Assembly: GCA_000934455.1 (NCBI GenBank)
Contig: KN882875.1
Coordinates: 868-28,820, forward strand
From: Apostichopus parvimensis
Taxonomy: Eukaryota > Echinodermata > Holothuroidea > Aspidochirotida > Stichopodidae
Direction of reading: 5' to 3'
DNA length: 27,953 nt
The notes below the pieces were generated by a model. It saw only the letters and a list, made by a program, of their open reading frames with translations, searched no databases and had not been told where the DNA came from. Made by a program: the position numbers and the translations under genes. This document shows, piece by piece, positions 20,620-27,953 of this stretch (the stretch's first letter is position 1; each line of letters starts with the position of its first letter).

Positions 20620-21056
20620 CTGAGATAAAAAGCAAGAAAATATGAATAAAATAACAATAATGAATGAACCAAATTTATCTTTTCTAGATTACATTGGCTC
20701 ACTTTGTAATACATTTCCACATGTATGATATATCGAATTTCACCACCGTCTATTTTCATGTTTTGCTTTTCTTCTTTCGGTTTCATTTTTTATTCATTTA
20801 TTTATTTCCAGTATAAATATAAATATTTATAAATAGGACATCAAAAGTGAGTATATAACAAGGTTGTCATGTAACGTCTAATGTCTTCATCGTTTATTGT
20901 GTCCTCGTCATGCGCGCTGTCTTTAAAAGTCTTTTGCACTTTTGGCCTGTCTCTGTTGACCAGATTCGTGTATTTCCCTTCCTATATATTGAGTGACTTT
21001 GCTATTTCTTTGTCTGTTTCGGTTCTTGCTACTTTTCCAGTCTCCTTTTGTCTCTC

Positions 21057-21452
21057 TTAAAGGCATTGAAGACTCGCCCCAAACCGTGTGCCGCCCTCTA
21101 AAAAAACTTTCCGTTGCTTGCAAGTGACGTATTCTTCTTGTCGCTACAAAATGCAGACAGTAATGAAAAGTGATACCTTGTTATCTTTTATCTGGACCTG
21201 AGATCAGGTAGTTCCATAACAACTCCCTGCTGAGATGTCCATCGCTGCTGCTATGTACACTGTGTTGTGGGTATTGACCGTAGCTGCATGTATTGACTGT
21301 ACACTAGTGTCTAATTACCGACAGTAGCAAGCTGTGTGTGTATTTTCTGGGATCGATGGTAGTGTCTAACACTTTTGTTACACCTCATTCGAAACTAAGT
21401 CAGATTACCGGCATCATACGTTTCTTTGTGCCAGAGCCTTCACTCCCTTTAA
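21057..21452 (+). mobile_element. TTAA-flanked MITE, copy D (hairpin subtype)
   Basis: TTAA lies at 21057-21060 and 21449-21452. The 5' terminus is AGGCATTGAAGACTCGCCCC and the 3' end reads as AGGGAGTGAAGGCTC in reverse complement. It contains the hairpin at 21205-21229 with one arm mismatch. It is inserted in the last intron of the minus-strand VWC gene. Joining the flanks at one TTAA restores a smooth pyrimidine-rich sequence. Confidence 0.88.
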
Positions 21453-23425
21453 CCAGTTATCTTTTGCCCTTTCGTAATGGCCAAGTTAACTCTGTCGGTT
21501 TGGTTCTTGCTAATCTTTTATGATGTCTTTCCCAGTCTTTTTGCTGTCTCTTGATGACGTTGTCCCGTCTTATATGGTCTCATGTGTTGTCTTTCGCTTA
21601 TATTTTTGATTCCTTTTTTCTTACGCTTGTTCTTACTCCTCCTGTGGCCAAATCCGTATTTCCTGTTTTACGATGTTTTTTTCATAAGTTCAATTTGTCA
21701 TGTCTCTAATATACCTTAAGTTTGTTGTTTCTGCTGGTCTCATTAATAGGTTTCTTGTCTTTCTCATTGTGATGACGTCAATATCCCCTCCCTCCCCCTC
21801 CCTCCCCCTCCCTCTCCAATCTCGACCGTTTTCCCTTTTGTATTAATTTTGACTTTCATTTTTCTCTTCTCTGTTCTCTCGTAGCAAACGAAAAAGAATA
21901 CCTTTTTTTGTTATGCAACAATGACATCGTCACAGTGACCTTATATTACAAAGTAAAACTGCTGACATGAAAATACTGATGCATAATGTCAATGACTTTC
22001 AGTTTGCCTTCACAATCTGTTTAAAAAAAATTTTCTTTTTTCTTGACGAAGATATACATTACAGAAGAGTTTATAGTATAAACGAAAGCAAACGGTTCGT
22101 TTCTTTGATATATTCTGTCTTTTTATTGGCCTTGAAAAATTTTGATCTATGCAGCCGTAGGTATATAGTTGTTAGTGTGTATATGAACTATACACACAAT
22201 GTTGCAGTACGGGTTGTCAAGAATAATATATGTCTAAAGGCAATCCTGTAATATGTAATGCTTTTTGTGTGGAGTTGCACAACTCAAACTTTAAATTCAA
22301 AACGTAATGACTTGTAACAATCGTGACATCAAGAAGATTTCGGTAAACGGACGGTACAAGCTTTTCCAACGACTTCCCGTCATGAAATTAAATGAATCAT
22401 ATTAACATTTCGAACGCGTCAATTATTACACAGATTCATAGGTGGGATTACTGAGGGGGGGGGGGGGGGGGCAGGAAAGGGCACCTGCCCCCACTGTATC
22501 CCAGAGATCAAAAAGATCAACCCATTGTATCAATTCTTATTTCAATCCATTTGTTACTTTTTTTATGTCGCTTTATAAATCTGGCAACACTTTTATGCAG
22601 ATAGCATAATATACATTTCTAATACTACTAATACTGGGAAATGACCTATAAACATTGTACCATATTACATCTAGGGGCTTTATAAAATCCAACCAATTCT
22701 CACCCCCTCCCCTAAGACCCCTCCCCCACATTTGACCCCCACTTTCACACATCTAATTCAGCCCCTGTACAGATTGTTTTTAGTTTTGTTTGTGTGATGA
22801 CTATACGTCTGACTTGTAACACAGCAATTTGCGTATGTGTGTATGTATGTATGTGTAAATTTATTGTCTACTATAACTCAACACTAATCTAAAAGGTACC
22901 ACAGTCAGACTACTGTCACAGCTGAATAAAAATAAAGTCTAAGTGACAGTCACGTGCCAAAGTCCCAGTTTTATGCCTTGGGGAGGAGGCTAAGATGTTT
23001 TTATCGTATAGTGGAGTGGCGAGCCCCTCCCATTTGAGGAGTGTTGGTAGTTGGAGGATATTACGCTGGATGCAAACTGTTGCTATAGTCTGCAACTTGT
23101 GAAACAATATTAAAATAATTTTCGATTGTTTACGTTGTACCCGCATACGCGTACTGTACACTATACGATTATTTGTAATATTCTTTTCGCCAGGGTGTGT
23201 TTGTGTTTTTATGGGGGAAGGGGTGATGTATTTCTGTCCCCAGACTAAAGGGTGGGTGGGGGGGGGGCGCGATGGGAAGAAGTGTATGTGGTTACTTACC
23301 TGATCACAACACACTAAGAAAACTAATATGTGATATTACTATAGGAGCTTCATCCGCTATGCAGAAATCGTTCACACGTATAAAAGCAAAAGCGAAGTTA
23401 CACTGCACAAGCATGTATCGATTAC
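21453..23425. other. Intron of VWC gene, no further gene seen
   Basis: The intron between 23426 and 20619 contains pyrimidine-rich DNA (CCCTCC repeats at about 21787-21815), a 17-G run (22455-22471), a 10-G run (23258-23267) and GTAT repeats near 22829. Reading frames such as 21967-22251 have no recognised similarity. Confidence 0.5.
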
Positions 23426-23563
23426 CTGTTACTGGTTTGTTCACATTTTCAAAGTTGACTATCGGTGAGAACCTCAGCTTCGAGCGTTTACGACCGAGTC
23501 TCAACTTTGTGTTCTTGTCAAATTTAATCTTGACCATAGTAGATCTCACTGTCAAAGGTGGAC
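23426..23563 (-). CDS. VWC-protein exon, first half of C-terminal module
   Basis: On the minus strand the acceptor is tttttcctttttcag|GT at 23563 and the donor ACAG|gtaatc after 23426. It has 138 bases, phase 1-1. It encodes PPLTVRSTMVKIKFDKNTKL, a basic RLGRKRSKLR stretch, and FSPIVNFENVNKPVTG. It follows the second VWC exon as SCSEG-PPLTV and leads into the terminal exon as VTG-SNLWDM. Matching phases and good splice sites on both sides support it as a real exon despite the lack of a recognised family. Confidence 0.72.
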
Positions 23564-23755
23564 CTGAAAAAGGAAAAAGAAAGAAGATCAGTTTTTTCCC
23601 ACTTCAGATTGCTCATCTTTTTGCGTCCATTGTTTTTAGAAATTAACCTGCCATTTAATTCATTCATTTATTGTTTAAATAACTTCAAATAAATGCGGTT
23701 TTGATGAAGAAGAAACCAAAGATAAAAGAAGAAGGGGAATAATGGAAGAAGCAAC

Positions 23756-24151
23756 TTAAAGGCATTGAAGACTCGTCCCAAACCGCGTGCCGCCTTCTGA
23801 AAGAAAGTTAACTTTCCGTTGCTTGCAAGTGAAGTTTTTTTTCTTATTGCTACAAAATGCAGACAGTAATGAAACGTGATACCTTGTTATCTTTTAACTG
23901 GACCTGAGATCAGGGAGTTCCATAACAACTCCCTGCTGAGATGTCCATCACTGCTATGTAGTGTTATGGGTATTGACCGTAGCTGCATGTATTGACTGTA
24001 CACTAGTGTCTAATTACCGACGGTAGTAAGCTGTGTGTGTATTTTCTGGGATCGATGGTGGTGTCTAACACTTCTGTTACACCTCAGTCGAAACTAGGTC
24101 AGATTACCGGCATGAGACGTTTCTTTGTGCGCGAGTCTTCACACCCTTTAC
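23756..24151 (+). mobile_element. TTAA-flanked MITE, copy E (hairpin subtype)
   Basis: The 5' TTAA lies at 23756-23759, followed by AGGCATTGAAGACTCGTCCC. The 3' end is GCGAGTCTTCACACCCT with the flanking TTAA changed to TTAC. The hairpin is at 23911-23935. It lies in the VWC-gene intron between 24374 and 23563 and encodes no protein. Confidence 0.86.
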
Positions 24152-24373
24152 AACCCCCAGCACTTTCTCTTCTTCTTTTACATTTTATGGAACAGTCTCT
24201 CTCTTGAACTGCGCCTCTTTTATTATTATTATTATTCAAATTTTTTATTTCAATTCTATTAAATACCAGAATTATGAGTTAAAATGATAAAAAAAGTGAA
24301 AAATAAAATAGCATAAAATAAATTGAATGGTAGCTAGCTGATAAAAAAGGAACACAAAGCGAATAGGCAGTAC

Positions 24374-24556
24374 CTTCGGAACAACTTGGACAACATTCGC
24401 CTTCCAATACCACCACCTTACTGTATTCACCACATTGAGGCGTATCACAGGTTGAGACAACGCATTCATTCATACCGTCGTTACATTGACATGACGTACA
24501 TGGGTTACTTGACCAACGGTCAAGGTGGTCGTACTCTTGACCGTCATATGAGCAAC
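24374..24556 (-). CDS. VWC-protein exon: second von Willebrand factor C domain
   Basis: On the minus strand the acceptor is attcttcttgcag|GT at 24556 and the donor CCGAAG|gtactg. It has 183 bases, phase 1-1, encoding one complete VWC domain. The domain starts CSYDGQEYDHLDRWSSNPCT, continues SCQCNDGMNECVVSTC, and closes ECCPSCSEG. All ten cysteines of the family are present, including the C-x2-C-x-C cluster and the terminal CC-x2-C. VWC domains occur in secreted BMP-binding and matrix proteins such as chordin-like and kielin families. Which role applies here cannot be told from this fragment. Confidence 0.9.
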
Positions 24557-24819
24557 CTGCAAGAAGAATATGAAATTAAAGACCATATAATTAAAAAAAC
24601 TCACACCGATCAGTTGGCAGGAGATTATAGGAATGAGTCGACTTTTCATAACCCGTACGTTGTACGTTGTACGTATGCTGTATACGTACGTATGTAGTTT
24701 ATGTATGTACGTATACGTATTGCGGACAAGTATAACTCGTATATACTTATTCGTACCTTAGGCTTTCACTCAGAAGCAGTAAAACATGGTTCAATTTGGC
24801 AGGGGGATGGGGGACCGGT

Positions 24820-24843
24820 GGGGGGGGGGGGGGGGGGGGGGGG
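24820..24843 (+). repeat. 24-base poly-G tract
   Basis: This is the longest of about ten G or C homopolymer runs in the window. It lies in the VWC-gene intron between 27370 and 24556 and produces spurious Gly-rich and Pro-rich reading frames. Confidence 0.95.
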
Positions 24844-26470
24844 AGGTGCAAACTTCGAGGGTCAGCACGGCATGTGAATTTGATTTTTAGGGCGATCCAC
24901 CAAAACACATCGAACTTTCCCGACAAGATCGAAATACTCTGTGCATGCGCGATAACACAAATTCGGGCCAGCGTTCTTGAATATGCTTCAAGAAAACGGC
25001 TTTTTATCAATATATTTTAAAGAGAATTATTGTATAAATGTCTCATCGAAAGGGCATGCACGTTTTAGTTACCCAAAAAGGGGCTATGATTAATCTCAAC
25101 AACCTCTTATCGGCCATTTTCTAATCATATTTAATATTCTGAAAGATCAACTTTTTCATATAACTAACTTATTATTCTTTTTTCTTCTGTCAGTCTATAG
25201 TCTGAAGAATTTCATGCTATGATAAACTACATACCTTCTAAATACTTGTAACGGACGTATCACATATCCGGAGGTCTCTTTGGCTTATTAGTGAATAGAA
25301 GAGAATTACTTGAAAGTTTATGGAACGCCAAAATGACGACCATGGTATGATGAGGTTCTGATAAACCATTATGTCCGCGTGCTAAGAGATAATGTCCATA
25401 TATACAATTTGGATTACAGTAACCGAAACTTAGCAGATGTAAACATACCGTACGTGTTGTATATACAGGAAGCCAGGGGAAATCAAATTAAACGAAATAA
25501 AAGTAAAAGTCTCAAAGTATAATCAAATAAAACGAAACGAATTAAAACTAAGCATTATGCAGACACCTATATCGTTATCATCAAGAGAGAAAAGTATATT
25601 CTACTCTATACGATTTCATAGCGAAAACAAGTTATTACTATTCAATTATTACGTCATTGTTTTCTGTTTTTTTTTAATTGCTCTCATTGGTTTTCTGCTA
25701 ATATTCAGTTATCCCCGACCAGCAGCATACTGCAAATACTTGTGACAGGTGGTCGATGGTGATTAATTTCGACTTCACACTTTTTTATCACCAACACGCT
25801 CGCATTTGCATCAATCACCAGATCAGGTTTATACCGTTTCTTTGAAACAGAGGGTATATCTTTAATACCTATAACACATGTCATATCCGGTAATGTTGTT
25901 TTAATCATTGAAAGTCTTTGCAGGGAATCCTTTGTAAACGAGTCAGAAAATTCGTCATCATGAATACTTTTGTTATATTAGATTCTCTAAAATTTACAAA
26001 AACATAAAAAGTAAATTAAATAATAATGGTGCGGTTTTGCAATAAATGATTGTATTTCCAACTTGCTGACTTTTTGATCGGTAGTACTTGATTTGATAAA
26101 TATCAGATATTGTGAATTGCGTTGTGTCTCAGTTTGTGGAGTACCATTCAATGTCTCAGATTATTTAGAAGCAAAATAAAGTTTCAAAAGGATTTTTCAT
26201 CGGAGGTTGTTATCAATTTTAATAGATTCTAAAGATTTTCGGAATCGAAAATTTCAAGCAACTTAAGGTGTTCTGTCCATTGTTCATGACGGTAGAAGGA
26301 TATCAATAAAAAATATTTCTTGGAATATGTTAAAATATATCCTGGCGTGAACCGATTAATGCATGGTTGGGGAAGGGGAGGGGATGGGAGAGATTGGTGA
26401 GTGGAAGTTGAGGTGAGAAGAGTTAGGGTGAGGGAGAAATAGTCCATATATGGATCGACTGATCCTTGAA
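24844..26470. other. Intron of VWC gene; possible retroelement remnant at 25705-25990
   Basis: Mostly AT-rich DNA without genes. A minus-strand open frame from about 25975 to 25705 contains LPDMTCVIGIKDIP and KKRYKPDLVIDANASVLVI. These recall the PDLVI...VLIVDV segment of LINE endonuclease regions, but the match is short and decays after it. Treated as a possible degenerate retroelement only. Confidence 0.25.
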
Positions 26471-26806
26471 GGGTTGGCGGATAGATGCGGATGGGTTGTG
26501 TGGGTAGTTGATGTGAGAATGGATTGATGGATGCATGAGTGGTTGGAAGAATGGATGGAAGCTTGGATTGGTGGGTAGGTGGCCCGTGGATGGATGGAAG
26601 AATGGATGTACGGATGGATAGGTGGCCGGTGGATGGATGGAAGAATGGATGTCGGACGGAAGGACAGATGGTTGGATTGGTAAGCAGGTGGTCGGTGGAT
26701 GGATGGCAAAATGGATGGATGGTTGGATTGGTGGGCAGGTGGCTGGTAGATGGATGGATGGAAGAATGGATCGACGAATTGATGGATGGTTGGAAGGAAG
26801 AATTGA
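26471..26806. repeat. GGAT-based minisatellite
   Basis: Imperfect (GGAT)n with a higher-order unit containing GATTGGTGGGTAGGTGGCC followed by GTGGATGGATGGAAGAATGG, about five copies. The long frames across it (on plus rich in Gly, Trp, Met and Asp; on minus rich in Ser, His, Pro and Ile) are translation artefacts of the repeat. Confidence 0.92.
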
Positions 26807-26994
26807 TCACTTAAGTATAGAGGGGGTATGTGCATCATGCGAACTGCTTCTTCTTCACTTTTTTCCTCGTAACTACCCTAATTATGTCGTCCAAAATTGT
26901 TGCACTCTGTTCAATGAGTCCACGCGCCGCTCTTACAAAAGTCATTCCTTTTCCGACAAGATTTTACACCTTCTGCAGAAATGCCTCATTATTG

Positions 26995-27095
26995 AATAAT
27001 GGTATCATGAGCATTCTATTCTAGCGATTTGTTGTAGAGTATAATAAATAATGGTATCATTAACATCAATTCTAGCGATATATTGTAGAGTATAG
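26995..27095. repeat. Two-copy direct repeat of about 50 bp
   Basis: AATAATGGTATCAT...TCTAGCGAT..TTGTAGAGTAT occurs at about 26995-27044 and again at about 27048-27095, with small differences, inside the VWC-gene intron. Confidence 0.8.
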
Positions 27096-27273
27096 AGTTT
27101 TTAATCAGATCGTTGTGTTTTGGCTGTGTTGTTTTATGTATGTTACGATATACTATGCTATGGAATGCTACGTAACACATATGATCAAACATCTCCGCGC
27201 AGAAACATCACATCACAGTACAGCGCATCACGCCACAACACCAATAATAATATAGTAATATAATAGTACAGTA

Positions 27274-27352
27274 CATCGCCATCGCCATCGCCATCGCCAT
27301 CGCCATCGCCATCGCCATCGCCATCATCATCATCATTATCATTATTATTATT
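27274..27352. repeat. (CATCGC)n, (CAT)n, (TTA)n compound microsatellite
   Basis: About eight CATCGC units grade into CAT and then ATT-type triplets. The tract ends about 17 bases from the splice donor of the VWC exon at 27370 (on the intron side). Confidence 0.95.
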
Positions 27353-27369
27353 AGTGAAAGAACACCTAC

Positions 27370-27549
27370 CTCTCGCACAGGCAGGACAGCACTCCCCATA
27401 TCGCGTAACTACCTGCTGGGCAGGACAGAGGGTGCTCTCGCAATACTGTATACCACAAGCAGAGGTACCATTGTAACAGGTACAATTGGTGCAAACATCT
27501 GGACTCCACGAAGCCCCATGTGGGTAAAATGAGTTCCTATCCACACATT
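27370..27549 (-). CDS. VWC-protein exon: first visible von Willebrand factor C domain
   Basis: On the minus strand the acceptor is catttcattcag|AA at 27549 and the donor GAGAG|gtaggt. It has 180 bases, phase 1-1. The product starts CVDRNSFYPHGASWSPDVCT, continues NCTCYNGTSACGIQYC, and ends GECCPACARG. It has the ten-cysteine VWC pattern and two possible N-glycosylation sequons (NCT, NGT). It joins the next domain as CARG-CSYDG with no linker. No signal peptide or start exon is seen to the right, so the 5' end of the gene is outside the window. A (GAT/GGCGAT)n microsatellite begins within about 20-35 bases of the donor. Confidence 0.9.
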
Positions 27550-27953
27550 CTGAATGAAATGAAAAGCAGCAACGACCAACATGAAAGAAATTGCATTGTA
27601 CCATTTAAATCGCACTCGGCGATATACCAATGAAACGTAAACCACGGTTTACATCTTCACTCAGTTTCCTTCGTTTGCCGAATACATCCCTCTAAACTCG
27701 TAATTCTGATATTGCAACAACAATGACAACAGTTTGTCTTGTGCATTATCAAGATTAAATTCAATGGAAGCGATACATTGTGAAAACAAGAGCCTAAGGG
27801 CACTGTGGTTCCTTACGTAGGGGTATATGACAATACACATAATATTATCATAGCAAGATTGGGCTCAATTAGTCCAAGTAATTGTGGTCCTACATGTACC
27901 CATAAATTGTGATCGGAGTTTTGATCGGAAGGCACTTTTCAGATCTGAATATG
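27550..27953. other. Right edge, upstream intron of VWC gene
   Basis: No additional exon of the minus-strand gene was recognised before the window ends, and no other gene or repeat is apparent. Confidence 0.45.

Larger units (their letters stand above)
20306..27549 (-). other. VWC-VWC secreted-protein gene, 3' part (span of exons)
   Basis: This is the span of the minus-strand gene visible here: exons 27549-27370, 24556-24374, 23563-23426 and 20619-20306, with introns of about 2.8 kb, 0.8 kb and 2.8 kb. Every junction is phase 1, as is typical for extracellular modules that spread by exon shuffling. The visible product is about 270 residues: VWC, VWC, then an unassigned beta-rich C-terminal module ending SCTPVPTCRDIKK. 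It is a likely secreted cysteine-rich protein. BMP or TGF-beta binding is possible from the VWC domains but not shown. The gene is convergent with the syncollin-like gene. Confidence 0.82.

Noticed and set aside
24386..24697. 103-codon plus-strand frame
   Set aside because: It is the antisense shadow of the ten-cysteine VWC exon plus flanking intron.
24650..24725. Palindromic GTACGTACG-rich tract as a regulatory element
   Set aside because: It is low-complexity alternating sequence in an intron with no further evidence of function.
26229..26838. Long open frames (193 and 160 codons minus; 91 and 125 codons plus) rich in Ser/His/Pro/Ile or Gly/Trp/Met
   Set aside because: They are translations of the GGAT minisatellite and have no domain, start context or splice structure.

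Overview
This window is animal nuclear DNA. It is AT-rich and intron-rich, with canonical GT-AG splice sites, many simple repeats and one assembly gap. The coding content fits a marine invertebrate, probably a deuterostome such as an echinoderm. The inference rests on a highly conserved glutamate-cysteine ligase with human-like exon phrasing, a syncollin-type secreted protein, and a von Willebrand factor C (VWC) protein with one domain per exon. The species cannot be fixed from sequence alone.

Layout. (1) Bases 1-5227, plus strand: the 3' part of GCLC (glutamate-cysteine ligase catalytic subunit) in seven exon segments, coding for roughly the last 300 residues. The penultimate exon is followed by a 117-bp tandem array built from its own 3' end and splice donor, then by a CCAAT-containing repeat. 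(2) Bases 5243-9900: no recognisable gene, apart from a truncated SINE-like repeat and low-complexity DNA. (3) Bases 9915-10313, plus strand: a compact uninterrupted ORF for a secreted syncollin-like protein of 132 residues. Its stop codon coincides with the TTAA edge of a transposon-like repeat. (4) Bases 10310-20305: intergenic, with three copies of that TTAA-flanked MITE, a 276-bp assembly gap, a tRNA-headed SINE, and an inverted copy of the GCLC exon/intron segment at about 15.92-16.42 kb. (5) Bases 20306-27549, minus strand: the 3' half of an extracellular-protein gene with four exons: VWC, VWC, and two exons that together form a C-terminal beta-rich module. All junctions are phase 1, the usual pattern for shuffled extracellular modules. 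Its 5' end lies beyond the right edge. Its introns hold two more MITE copies.

The three genes have no obvious common pathway: GCLC makes the glutathione precursor in the cytosol, and the other two products are secreted. GCLC and the syncollin-like gene point right; the VWC gene converges on them. The most unusual content is in the non-coding DNA. It includes tandem arrays grown from exon/donor boundaries and their inverted ectopic copy. It also includes a five-copy MITE family split by a 25-bp hairpin micro-insertion that carries a 7-bp direct duplication.
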